13,859 bases of DNA from Dactylosporangium sp. AC04546 (GCF_022095675.1 NZ_JAHYSG010000187.1:1-13859), one strand, 5' to 3'; numbered from the stretch's first letter, positions 1 through 7,159 are shown. A program made the numbers and translations. The notes: generated from the letters alone by a model not told the origin.

Positions 1-1
1 G

Positions 2-1276
2 GAGATCGCCGCGGCCGCCGGCGGGCGCCGCCCGGCGTCCGGCGCGCACCCGCCCGCCAACTACCCGCCCCTGGCCGCGCCGCCCGGCCCGCCGCCACCC
101 GTCGACAACTCGGTCGACCGCCGCTTCGAGAAGAAGCTGTGGTGGCTGCTCGTCCTGCTGCTGCTGTTCGCGCTGTTCCTCACTGGCAGCAACCTGTTCT
201 CCGCCCCGGTGTGGGCGGAGATGCCGACCGACCGCGCCCTGCTCAGCGTCACGCGCGGCACCGCGCAGGTGGAGATCGGCGGACATCCGCGCACATTGAC
301 GCGCAATTCCAAGTTGTACCTGGAGCAGGGCGACTCGATCGCGATCGCCGACCGGTCGACGGCGACCCTGACGTTCCGTGGTGGCAGCGTCACGGTCCTC
401 TGTGCGGGCTCCCGCCTGGACGTGGGCGAGCTGCTGAGCGACCCGACGACCCCGATCCAGCCCAACGGCGCGCTCATACTGCGCTCGGGCCGGCTCCTGG
501 TCGACACGACCTCGACCACGACGGCCTTCAAGCCGCTGCGGCTGACCCTCGGTGACATCGCCAACGACGGCGCGGCCCGGTTCGCCCTGAGCGCCGGCAA
601 CGACGAGGCCGAGGTCGGCAAGGGTGTCGTGCGCGCCGGCGGCTCGACCCTGGACGTCGGCCCGCAGGCGGACCTGACCTGCGGCGACGGCGTGGTGCTG
701 CCGAAGCCGGGCGGCACGCCGTCGGTGGTCCCGTCGGCCACGGACACCCCGTCGGCCTCGCCGTCGCCGTCGGACTCGCTGTCCCCGTCCCCGTCCACGT
801 CGGCCTCCCCGAGCCGGACCCGGTCCCCGTCGCCCTCGCCGTCGGCGACCCGCTCGCCGTCGCCCTCGACGTCCACGTCGCCGCCCCCGCCGCCGGACAC
901 CACGCCGCCGCGGGCCACCATCGCCGCGTCGCCGGCCAGCATCTTCCGAACCTACGGCAACGAGATCTGCTGGAACGTCTCGCCGCCCGCCAACCCGCGC
1001 AGCTCGTCGACGATCTCGATCGGCGGGGCAGATCCGAACGGGACGATGGCCGGCTCCACGATCCGGTCGCTGACCTACAAGATCGGCGACGGGACGACGC
1101 AGACGCTGCGCTACTCGGGCGGCAACGGCAAGTGGACCGCCACCCTCGGCCCGTTCGAGGGCCAGGGTCCGGACGTCTCTATATCGGTGACCGTCGTTGT
1201 CGTGGATGCGGCGGGTAACGCGTCGCTACCGACTGCGACATCGGTTTTCTTGAATTCGTGTTACATCATCGGCTAG
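2..1276 (+). CDS. Membrane-anchored FecR-domain protein with Ser/Pro linker and Ig-like C-terminus (5' end outside window)
   Basis: The frame is open from base 2, so the first in-frame ATG (209) is not the start. It lies just after a membrane helix (bases 137-187, KKLWWLLVLLLLFALFLTG) that itself follows a Pro-rich, probably cytosolic stretch. At least 424 residues are visible. After the helix comes a FecR-like domain: ALLSVTRGTAQVEIGG, then YLEQGDSIAI, then TLTFRGGSVTVL. Next is a long Ser/Pro/Thr linker (about bases 716-905) and a C-terminal Ig-like domain with a YKIGDG strand, a VVVVDAAGNAS strand and two cysteines (EICW and NSCY) that could form a disulfide. FecR domains usually act outside the membrane in signalling or surface sensing. 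Here there is no FecI-type sigma gene beside it, and the N-terminal module is not visible. It heads a tight cluster; the next gene starts 9 bases later. A surface sensor or scaffold role is inference. Confidence 0.72.
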   Translation, partial: EIAAAAGGRRPASGAHPPANYPPLAAPPGPPPPVDNSVDRRFEKKLWWLLVLLLLFALFLTGSNLFSAPVWAEMPTDRALLSVTRGTAQVEIGGHPRTLTRNSKLYLEQGDSIAIADRSTATLTFRGGSVTVLCAGSRLDVGELLSDPTTPIQPNGALILRSGRLLVDTTSTTTAFKPLRLTLGDIANDGAARFALSAGNDEAEVGKGVVRAGGSTLDVGPQADLTCGDGVVLPKPGGTPSVVPSATDTPSASPSPSDSLSPSPSTSASPSRTRSPSPSPSATRSPSPSTSTSPPPPPDTTPPRATIAASPASIFRTYGNEICWNVSPPANPRSSSTISIGGADPNGTMAGSTIRSLTYKIGDGTTQTLRYSGGNGKWTATLGPFEGQGPDVSISVTVVVVDAAGNASLPTATSVFLNSCYIIG

Positions 1277-1285
1277 GGAGAGACT

Positions 1286-1501
1286 GTGCTCTGTTGGTTC
1301 TGCGCCAAGGCGGCGCGGGGGTCGTGCCGGTTCTGCGGCCGCGGGCTGTGTGAGGACCACGCACGGTTCGGCCCCTACCTGCTGGAGGTGCACCGCTCGC
1401 AGCGTCGCGGCCGGGCCGAGGGGCTCGTCGTGGAGGACGCGGTGCAGTGCGGGACCTGTCGGCCGCGGCCCCAACCGGTGCCGATGCCCGAGCTCGACTG
1501 A
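1286..1501 (+). CDS. Small Cys-rich zinc-finger-like protein (71 aa)
   Basis: Starts at GTG 1286 behind the purine-rich AGGGAGAG (1275-1282). Metal-ligand pairs are CxxC (Cys3/Cys6), CxxC (Cys14/Cys17), CxxH (Cys22/His25, in GLCEDH) and CxxC (Cys55/Cys58). This is enough for two zinc sites in a B-box/AN1-like cross-brace. The Cys22-x-x-His25 pair after a CGRGLC turn is typical of such small treble-clef proteins, including DUF2180-like actinobacterial ones, but I cannot assign a family. There is no signal peptide or membrane helix, so it should be cytosolic. It sits between the FecR-like gene (9-base gap) and the repeat protein (19-base gap), so all three are probably co-transcribed. It could be an adaptor or chaperone for the repeat protein; this is speculation. 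The ligand pattern and ribosome binding site make it a real gene despite its size. Confidence 0.68.
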   Translation: MLCWFCAKAARGSCRFCGRGLCEDHARFGPYLLEVHRSQRRGRAEGLVVEDAVQCGTCRPRPQPVPMPELD

Positions 1502-1520
1502 TTCATCCGGGGGTAATGCC

Positions 1521-3149
1521 ATGTCCGACTTCGACGACGTGCTGGAGCGACTGCTGAGCGATCCGGGCTTCAAGGCCTGGCTGGCGGCGGACCCGGCGTC
1601 GGCGCTGGCGGGATACCGTCTGAGCGCCGAAGAACTGGAGGTGCTGCGCGTCCAGGTCGGCGCCGACCCGGGCGGCGAGTCGCGGGTGGAGCAGCGCACC
1701 AACAAGGCCGGCATGTTCGGCCTGTTCTCGGAGCTCGGGTCGGGCATCGGCGACGCGGTCTCCGGCGGCCACGGCGGCGGTCACGGCCATGGCCTCGGTG
1801 ACGCGATGGGCGCGGCCGGCGGTCGTCACGCGGCGCCGTCGTTCGACGACGGCGGGTCCTCAGCCGGGCTCGGCCGGCACCTCGGCGCACTCGGCGACCC
1901 GGCGGGCGGCCGCCACTCGGTCGACGACTTCGACGTCCGCGCCCATGCCGGCCCGGGCGGCGCCTTCGTCGACGACGGCCCCGGCGGCGGATATGCCCAG
2001 GCGGGCCCGGGGGGCGCTTACGTTCAGGACGGGTCTGGTGGATACGCCCAGGCGGGTCCGGGCGGCGCCTATGTCGACGGCGGCCCCGGCGGCGGATACG
2101 CCCAGGCGGGTCCGGGCGGCGCCTACGTCGAGGGCGGCCCCGGCGGCGGGTATGCCCAGGCGGGTCCGGGTGGCGCCTACGCCTCTTCGGGCGACGGCTA
2201 TGCGGCGGGGGGCGGTGGCTACGCGGCGGCGGGGAGCGGCTCCGGTGGCGATCCCGGGTACGGTTCGGCGGGCCTTGCCGAGGCCGGCTATGGGCAGTCG
2301 GGCGGGCAGTACGACCAGCCGGCGTACGGGTCGGCCGGGCTCGCTGAGGCGTCCGGATCCGAGCGCGGACCGTCCTATTACGGCGGCGGCGCGGGCGACT
2401 ACGGCAACGCCGGGCTCGCCGAGGCCGGGCACGGGCAGTCCGACGCCTCCTACGGCTCCTCCGGTCTCGCTGAGGCGTCCGGGGTCGAGCGTGGGCCGTC
2501 CTACTACGGCGGCCGTGCCGGTGACTACGGGAATGCCGGGCTCGCCGAGGCGTCCGGGTCCGAGCGCGGGCCGTCCTATTACGGCGGCGGCGCGGGCGAC
2601 TACGGGAATGCCGGGCTCGCCGAGGCCGGGCACGGACAGAGCGGCGACCCCTACGGCTCGGCCGGGCTGGCCGAGGCGGACGCTCCCTACGGCTCGGCCG
2701 ACGGCGTGCCGACCGAGGTCGAGCGGGACGGGTCCGGGACGGTGTACCGGGCGAGCACGTACGGCGCCGGCGGCACCCCGGCCGCCCCGCCCCCGCCCGC
2801 GCACGGCGGCGGGCTCGGTGGGCTGGTCGGCGGCCAGAGTTGGTCGGAGCAGCCGGCGTCGTTCGGCGAGCGGCACGGGCTGGGGGCGCCGACCGACGGG
2901 TATCACACGCGGGTCGACTGGGACGGCGACGGGCGGTGGGACCAGCACACGTATGTCAACCGGTCCGACGGCGGCGTCAACATCATCGTCGACGCGGACG
3001 GCGACGGCCGCCCCGAGTTCGTCGGTCATGACACCAACCGGGACGGGCTGATCGACTCCTCCGAGGTGGACACGAACCACGATGGGCGGATGGACGCGCG
3101 GTACGAGGACGTCAACGGCGACGGCTGGCTGGATCGGCGTACGCGCTGA
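1521..3149 (+). CDS. Gly/Ala/Tyr-rich repeat protein with Nif11/LigA-like N-terminus and EF-hand-like C-terminal loops (542 aa)
   Basis: Starts at ATG 1521 after CCGGGGG (1508-1513); a longer in-frame extension would run through the upstream gene and is rejected. Residues 1-55 (SDFDDVLERLLSDPGF, then LAADPASALAGY, then LSAEELEVLR) resemble the short helical DPxF...LxxDPxxAL domain of Nif11/LigA-like leader proteins, followed by VEQRTNKAGMFGLF. The middle is low complexity: His/Gly-rich, then about five 18-residue AGPGGAYV units (residues 143-220), then seven YGxxGLAEA units (247-386), some carrying SERGPSYYGGGAGD. The C-terminus (about 463-542) holds five DxDxDG-type loops, one of them a full EF-hand loop (DTNRDGLIDSSE). 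No signal peptide or membrane segment is visible. It could be a structural, calcium-responsive or condensate-forming protein, or a giant relative of RiPP precursors. Function is unknown; the family resemblance is by eye. Confidence 0.72.
   Translation: MSDFDDVLERLLSDPGFKAWLAADPASALAGYRLSAEELEVLRVQVGADPGGESRVEQRTNKAGMFGLFSELGSGIGDAVSGGHGGGHGHGLGDAMGAAGGRHAAPSFDDGGSSAGLGRHLGALGDPAGGRHSVDDFDVRAHAGPGGAFVDDGPGGGYAQAGPGGAYVQDGSGGYAQAGPGGAYVDGGPGGGYAQAGPGGAYVEGGPGGGYAQAGPGGAYASSGDGYAAGGGGYAAAGSGSGGDPGYGSAGLAEAGYGQSGGQYDQPAYGSAGLAEASGSERGPSYYGGGAGDYGNAGLAEAGHGQSDASYGSSGLAEASGVERGPSYYGGRAGDYGNAGLAEASGSERGPSYYGGGAGDYGNAGLAEAGHGQSGDPYGSAGLAEADAPYGSADGVPTEVERDGSGTVYRASTYGAGGTPAAPPPPAHGGGLGGLVGGQSWSEQPASFGERHGLGAPTDGYHTRVDWDGDGRWDQHTYVNRSDGGVNIIVDADGDGRPEFVGHDTNRDGLIDSSEVDTNHDGRMDARYEDVNGDGWLDRRTR
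1947..2180 (+). repeat. 54-bp in-frame tandem repeats (AGPGGAYV units)
   Basis: Four full units and one partial unit encode AGPGGA[FY]V[DEQ][DG]GPGGGYAQ. Units 1, 3 and 4 are 54 bp; unit 2 is 51 bp because it loses one codon; unit 5 stops after AGPGGAY. Units 3 and 4 are close to identical at the DNA level, which suggests recent slippage or unequal exchange. The repeat lies inside the 542-residue repeat protein, and copy number could vary between strains. Confidence 0.85.
2259..2678 (+). repeat. In-frame YGxxGLAEA repeats
   Basis: Seven copies of Y-G-[SN]-[AS]-G-L-A-E-A occur, spaced by two alternating linkers: a short GHGQS-type linker and a longer SGSERGPSYYGGGAGD-type linker (three copies, one with GVERG and GGRAGD). 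The alternation gives a higher-order repeat. Each AGLAEA could be a short helix between flexible Gly/Tyr segments. Confidence 0.85.
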
Positions 3150-3168
3150 GAGTGTTCGCCCGGCGGAC

Positions 3169-3192
3169 ATGAATATGTTTCTATATATTGAC
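3169..3192 (+). promoter_or_regulatory. AT-rich stretch, possible -10 region for the PHP hydrolase gene
   Basis: A run of about 24 bases with unusually low GC lies in the 66-base gap before the PHP gene. TATATT at 3184-3189 would serve as a -10 hexamer with a start near 3196, leaving a leader of about 20 bases. I see no convincing -35 and no Shine-Dalgarno before the ATG at 3216, so this is a weak call. Confidence 0.3.
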
Positions 3193-3215
3193 GGTCATCG
3201 CGTTGGCTTGTCGTC

Positions 3216-4511
3216 ATGAGTGACCACAGCCACGACCACTCTCACCCCCACCCGCACTCCCACCAGCAGGCCGAGGCCGACGGGATCGGGCGGCGCGGGC
3301 TGCTCGCCGGGGCCGCCGGCGCGGGCGGCCTGCTCCTGCTGGCCGCCGCCCCGGGCCGCGCGGCCGCCGCGCCGGCCCGGCTCGCCGACAACGCCACCGT
3401 CGCCACGGCGGGCGCGGCCACCCTCACCGGGGCGTCGCGGGCGTCGGCGATCACGCAGGGCACCACGCTTGTGCACGCCGACATGCACAACCACACCGTG
3501 ATGTCCGACGGCGACGGCGACCCGAACCTCGCCTTCGCCTCGATGCGCTCGGCCGGCCTCGACGTCGCCGCCCTGACCGACCACGCGACGCTGTTCTCGA
3601 TCAGCGGGCTGTCGAAGTCGGAGTGGGACCGCACCGGCACGCTGGCCAACGCCGCCGACGACCCCGGCGACTACACCGCGATCCGCGGCTTCGAGTGGTC
3701 GCACCCGCTGCTCGGCCACGTCAACGTCTGGGGTACCGCCGGCTTCACCGACCTGGGCGGCTCGAGCAACATGGGCGGCCTGTACAACTGGATCGTCAAC
3801 AGTGGCGGCGTCGCGAGCTTCAACCACCCGGGCCGCGAGATCGCCCGCTTCGGCAACTTCTCCTACACCGCGGCCGCCCGCGACGCGATGGTCAGCCTGG
3901 AGATGTTCAACCGCGGCGACGACTACCTGTTCGACGGCTGGTCGGACGGCCGCACGTCGGCGCTCAACGCCTGCCTCAACGCCGGCTGGCGGACGGGCCT
4001 GAGCGGCGTGTCGGACGAGCACGGTACCAACTGGGGCTTCCCCGAGGGCAAGGGCCGGATGGGCCTGTGGGTGACCCAGAACACCCGCGCGGGCGTCTTC
4101 GAGGCCATGCGCGCCCGCCGCTTCTTCGCCACCCGCGTCTCGGGCCTGCGCCTGGACGCCACGGCGACCACCCCGGCGGGCGTGGTGGCCCGCATGGGCG
4201 GCGTCCTCCCGCTGTCGCGCGGCGACGTGCGCTTCGCGGTCGACCTCAACCGTGGCCCGGAGTGGGACGGCAAGCCCCTGCGCATCCAGGTCCTCCGCCC
4301 CGGCTCGACGGCCCCGACGGTCCCGCTGGTCGTCGACACGGTCGCGAACACGGTGGCCACGTTCACGCTCCCGCTGGACGTGGCGGCCGGCAACTGGGTG
4401 GTCCTGCGCATCTCCGACCCGACCCAGGCGAACCCGAGCCCGGGCCCGAACGCCCATCCCTGCAACGACTTCGGCGTGGCCTACTCCAGCCCCTGGTGGC
4501 TCCAGCCGTAG
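3216..4511 (+). CDS. Tat-exported PHP-type metallohydrolase, CehA/McbA-like (431 aa)
   Basis: The N-terminus has seven His in residues 4-16 (HSHDHSHPHPHSH), then a twin-arginine signal: GIGRRGLLAG (Arg26-Arg27), a hydrophobic Ala/Leu/Gly core and an AAAAPA cleavage region. The mature part opens with the PHP signature ADMHNHTVMSDGDGD (His91, His93, Asp98), followed by ALTDHATLF (Asp122, His123), GFEWSH, SFNHPG and GVSDEHGTNWG (Asp267, His269). This is the metal-ligand set expected of PHP phosphoesterase-like hydrolases. CehA/McbA relatives hydrolyse esters or carbamates, but the substrate here is unknown. A C-terminal beta-rich stretch (about 330-431) resembles a small sandwich domain. Tat export suggests the metal is loaded before secretion. 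The ATG at 3216 keeps the full His-rich and Tat region but has no clear ribosome binding site. A strong hairpin follows the stop. Confidence 0.87.
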   Translation: MSDHSHDHSHPHPHSHQQAEADGIGRRGLLAGAAGAGGLLLLAAAPGRAAAAPARLADNATVATAGAATLTGASRASAITQGTTLVHADMHNHTVMSDGDGDPNLAFASMRSAGLDVAALTDHATLFSISGLSKSEWDRTGTLANAADDPGDYTAIRGFEWSHPLLGHVNVWGTAGFTDLGGSSNMGGLYNWIVNSGGVASFNHPGREIARFGNFSYTAAARDAMVSLEMFNRGDDYLFDGWSDGRTSALNACLNAGWRTGLSGVSDEHGTNWGFPEGKGRMGLWVTQNTRAGVFEAMRARRFFATRVSGLRLDATATTPAGVVARMGGVLPLSRGDVRFAVDLNRGPEWDGKPLRIQVLRPGSTAPTVPLVVDTVANTVATFTLPLDVAAGNWVVLRISDPTQANPSPGPNAHPCNDFGVAYSSPWWLQP

Positions 4512-4530
4512 CGGACAGAACTGGTACAAA

Positions 4531-4566
4531 GCGACCGGCCGGGGCGCAACCGCCCCGGCCGGTCGC
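4531..4566 (+). terminator. Intrinsic terminator-like hairpin after the PHP gene
   Basis: A perfect 16-bp GC-rich stem (GCGACCGGCCGGGGCG, 4531-4546, with its complement at 4551-4566) closes on a CAAC loop, 19 bases after the stop codon. No T-run follows, as is common in high-GC actinomycetes. A small CCCC-GAA-GGGG hairpin lies directly downstream. Confidence 0.85.
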
Positions 4567-4663
4567 CGTCCCCGAAGGGGCACGTGGCACGTTTCGGGGA
4601 GCAGGGGGCAACCGGGCGGCCCTACCGTTGCATGGGTAGACGGACCGACGCCTGGAGCAGGAC

Positions 4664-5029
4664 ATGAGCGACTATGAGCTCGACTGGGGCAGCGAGGACG
4701 GCCTCCACGTCGACCACGGCGGTGGAGTCGACCATGTCTTCGGCGACCACCAGTTCGATCAGCAGCACGACCAGCACGACCAGTTTGATCACGCGATGGA
4801 GACCGACGGGCCCGACGACATCACCGGAGTGTTCGCGATCGACGGGGACGTCGAGGACGAGCCGCTTGACGGGGGCGACGACGACGTCGACCTGCCCGAC
4901 TGGCAGCTCGACCCCGACTTCACCACCGGACACTACGACATGATCGGGGCGGACCCGCACGAAGATGACATGTGGTCGCAGTTCATGACCGACATGCACG
5001 AAGAGGTGAACCCTTACGCCGCCAACTAG
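4664..5029 (+). CDS. Acidic Asp/His-rich protein without Lys, Arg or Cys (121 aa)
   Basis: Starts at ATG 4664 behind GGAGCAGG (4654-4661). It has 29 Asp, 8 Glu and 10 His, and no Lys, Arg or Cys at all, so it is strongly negative. The first half has a DH/QH pattern (VDHGGGVDHVFGDHQFDQQH, then DQHDQFDH) suited to binding divalent metals. The second half is Asp-rich with scattered Trp, Phe and Tyr (LPDWQLDPDFTTGHYD, then DDMWSQFMTDMHEEV). There is no signal peptide or membrane segment. Codon use is normal for the window (G/C-ending codons dominate), which supports a real gene. I recognise no family. It stands alone between a terminator upstream and a convergent gene 6 bases downstream. Possible roles are metal buffering or nucleic-acid mimicry; both are speculative. 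Confidence 0.75.
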   Translation: MSDYELDWGSEDGLHVDHGGGVDHVFGDHQFDQQHDQHDQFDHAMETDGPDDITGVFAIDGDVEDEPLDGGDDDVDLPDWQLDPDFTTGHYDMIGADPHEDDMWSQFMTDMHEEVNPYAAN

Positions 5030-5039
5030 CTATAGCTAG
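5026..5039. other. 14-bp palindrome supplying both convergent stop codons
   Basis: CTAGCTATAGCTAG is a perfect palindrome. Its left half contains the TAG stop of the acidic-protein gene (5027-5029), and its right half, read on the other strand, contains the TAG stop of the PAS-GGDEF-EAL gene (5036-5038). The two genes are separated by only 6 bases. No larger terminator hairpin separates them. Confidence 0.9.
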
Positions 5040-7159
5040 GCGAGCTTGATCGCCGAGGCGGGGCCGGGGCTCGCGTAGTACCAGCCCTGAGCGGTGTCGC
5101 AGCCGAGGGCCTGGAGACGGCTGGCCTGTTCGGCGGTCTCCACGCCCTCGGCCGTAACGCTCAGCTTCAGCGTGTGGGCCAGGCCGATCACGGCCGCCAC
5201 GATCTGCTCGTCCACGGGGTCCGGGCGCTCTGGCGGGCGCAGCCCGGCCACGAACGAGCCGGCCAGCTTCAGGCTGTGCACCGGCAGGTGGCGCAGGTAG
5301 GCGAAGTTCGAGTAGCCCGTGCCGAAGTCGTCGATGGCGATGCGCGGGCCGAGGTCGGCGAGTGCCTTGAGAGCCTCCGTGGGCTCGCCACCGGTACCCA
5401 TGACCGCACTTTCGGTCAGCTCCAGCTGGAGCCGCTCAGGGGCCAGCCCGGTCTGCTCCAGGATCGCCTTGACGTCGCGGACGATCGTGCGGTCGCGCAT
5501 CTGGCGCACCGCCAGGTTCACGCTCATGAGCGGGGCCCGGTCCGCCGCGGTGCGGTGCCACTCCGCCGCCTGTCTGCAGGCCTCATGCAGCACCCAGCGG
5601 CCCAGCGGGACGATCAGGCCCGTCTCCTCCGCCATGCCGATGAACGCGTCGGGGCCGAGCACCCCGAAGCGCGGGTGCCGCCAGCGGACCAGCGCCTCGA
5701 CGCCCATGATCCGGGCGTCGGAGAGGCGGACGAGCGGCTGGTACTCGACGAAGAACTCGCGGCGCTCCAGCGCGGCCGGCATGCTCGCCGACAGCTCGTA
5801 CCGCTTGACCTCCCGCGCGTGCCGCTCCGCGTCGAACAGCGCGAGGCGGTTGCGGCCGTCGGCCTTCGCCCAGTACAGCGTGGTGTCGGCCGCCTTCATC
5901 AGCTCGCCCGTGCTCGTGCCGAGCAGCGGCTGCTCGACCACGCCGATACTGGCCGAGATGCTGATCTCGTGCCCGCCGACGTGGACCGGCGCCCGGACGG
6001 TGTCGAGGGCCTTCTCGGCGACGGACACGACCTGCTCGATGTCGGCCGAGTTCTCGATCAGCACCACGAACTCGTCGCCGCCCATCCGCGCGACCAGCTG
6101 GCCCTCGCCGTTGATCGACCGGGCGAGCCGGCGCGCGACGGTCTGGAGCAGCTGGTCGCCGACGTCGTGGCCGAGCGTGTCGTTGATGACCTTGAACCCG
6201 TCGACGTCGAGGTAGCAGACGCCGACGCGGGCGTCGCCCGAGGCGTCGGTGAGCAGCTCGGCGAGCCGGTCGAAGAACAGCGTGCGGTTCGGCAGCTGGG
6301 TCAGCGGGTCGTGCAGCGCCTGGTGGCGGAGCCGGACCTGGAGCAGGTGGCGCTCGGTGATGTCCTCGAACATGGCGACGAGCCAGCGCGGCCGGTCCTC
6401 GTCGTCGCGGATCACCGAGGCGACCAGGTCGGTCCAGACCCGGTGCCCGTCCTTGTGGATGTAGGGCTTCTCGATCCGCACCTGCTCGCGCTGGCCGGCG
6501 AAGAGGTCCGCGAAGAGCTCGGCCGCCGATGGCGGGTCGTCCGGCAGTACGAAATCCTCGAAGGACATCGCGAGCAGCTCGTCGGCCGTGTAGCCGAGCA
6601 TGTCGCACAGCGCCTGGTTGACCTCGACGATGTGCCCGTCGACGGTGCTGACGCTCATGCCGATGGCCGCGCCGGCGAAGATCGCGCGGAACCGCGCGTC
6701 GCTGACCCGCCGGCCCTCCTCGGCCCGGGCCTGCGACCACAGGGCCGCGGTGCGGATCTCCTCCTGCTCCTCCAGGACGCGGTCGCGCAGGGCCAGGGCG
6801 TAGCCGGCCGCGAGCGCGCCCTGGATCTGCGCGATGCGGCGGGCGGGCGCGTTGCCGAACTGCTCGCTGAGCACGGCCATCGTGCGCTCGACCGTCGTGG
6901 GCTCGGTGAAGTGGGCCGCGACCAGCGTGGAGCCGACCTCGCGCACGTCGGCGGGGTCGAAGACCTCGGCCGTCAGGGCGTGGATGATGCGCGTCGACAG
7001 GCTGGTGAGGAAGTCCTGTACTTCCATGCCGCTCATCGACACGTAACTCGTGCCGGCTACGGCCAGTGACCAGGCGCGCGCCATCCGTTCGGCGGCACGA
7101 TGCGGACGGTCCCACGACGTCGGCGTGGAGCTGAGAGCGGTCATGATCGGGGGCGCCAC
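5036..7159 (-). CDS. PAS-GGDEF-EAL cyclic-di-GMP signalling protein (707 aa)
   Basis: Domains in order are an N-terminal helical region of unknown type (1-150), PAS (about 152-265, ending FEDITER), GGDEF (about 281-440) and EAL (about 456-700). The diguanylate cyclase motif is intact (RMGGDEF, 360-364), but the inhibitory RxxD site five residues upstream is replaced by GEGQ. The phosphodiesterase half keeps E-A-L (488-490), SVNLA, LELTES, IDDFGTGYS, Lys631, AEGVE and QG. In the usual LKID motif, Asp is replaced by Ala (LKLAGSFV, Ala633). It should make and/or degrade c-di-GMP under control of the PAS sensor. No membrane helix is visible, so it is probably cytosolic. Translation starts at a GTG that shares its G with the TAG stop of the upstream methyltransferase gene, with AAGGA just before it. 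This is the second gene of a two-gene operon. Confidence 0.95.
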   Translation of the reverse strand: MAPPIMTALSSTPTSWDRPHRAAERMARAWSLAVAGTSYVSMSGMEVQDFLTSLSTRIIHALTAEVFDPADVREVGSTLVAAHFTEPTTVERTMAVLSEQFGNAPARRIAQIQGALAAGYALALRDRVLEEQEEIRTAALWSQARAEEGRRVSDARFRAIFAGAAIGMSVSTVDGHIVEVNQALCDMLGYTADELLAMSFEDFVLPDDPPSAAELFADLFAGQREQVRIEKPYIHKDGHRVWTDLVASVIRDDEDRPRWLVAMFEDITERHLLQVRLRHQALHDPLTQLPNRTLFFDRLAELLTDASGDARVGVCYLDVDGFKVINDTLGHDVGDQLLQTVARRLARSINGEGQLVARMGGDEFVVLIENSADIEQVVSVAEKALDTVRAPVHVGGHEISISASIGVVEQPLLGTSTGELMKAADTTLYWAKADGRNRLALFDAERHAREVKRYELSASMPAALERREFFVEYQPLVRLSDARIMGVEALVRWRHPRFGVLGPDAFIGMAEETGLIVPLGRWVLHEACRQAAEWHRTAADRAPLMSVNLAVRQMRDRTIVRDVKAILEQTGLAPERLQLELTESAVMGTGGEPTEALKALADLGPRIAIDDFGTGYSNFAYLRHLPVHSLKLAGSFVAGLRPPERPDPVDEQIVAAVIGLAHTLKLSVTAEGVETAEQASRLQALGCDTAQGWYYASPGPASAIKLA

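Noticed and set aside
61..942. Long minus-strand frame with Asp/Gly-rich protein resembling a calcium-binding repeat
   Set aside because: It is the antisense of the Ser/Pro linker of the FecR-like gene (TCG/CCG codons read backwards give Asp/Gly) and has no ribosome binding site or family motifs.
209..1276. ATG at 209 as the true start of the FecR-like gene
   Set aside because: The same frame is open back to base 2 and encodes a membrane helix just upstream, which the FecR domain needs; the start lies outside the window.
1860..3170. Long minus-strand frame opposite the repeat protein
   Set aside because: Repetitive Gly/Ala codons leave all frames open; the product is Arg/Ala/Val-rich without domains, while the plus strand has a start site and EF-hand motifs.
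4580..4650. SigB/SigF-type promoter (GTTTC ... GGGTA) before the acidic-protein gene
   Set aside because: GTTTC (4591) and GGGTA (4634) are both present but separated by far more than the 14-16 bases required.
5174..7069. 631-codon plus-strand frame inside the c-di-GMP gene
   Set aside because: Shadow of the PAS-GGDEF-EAL gene; the opposite strand carries intact catalytic motifs and this frame carries none.
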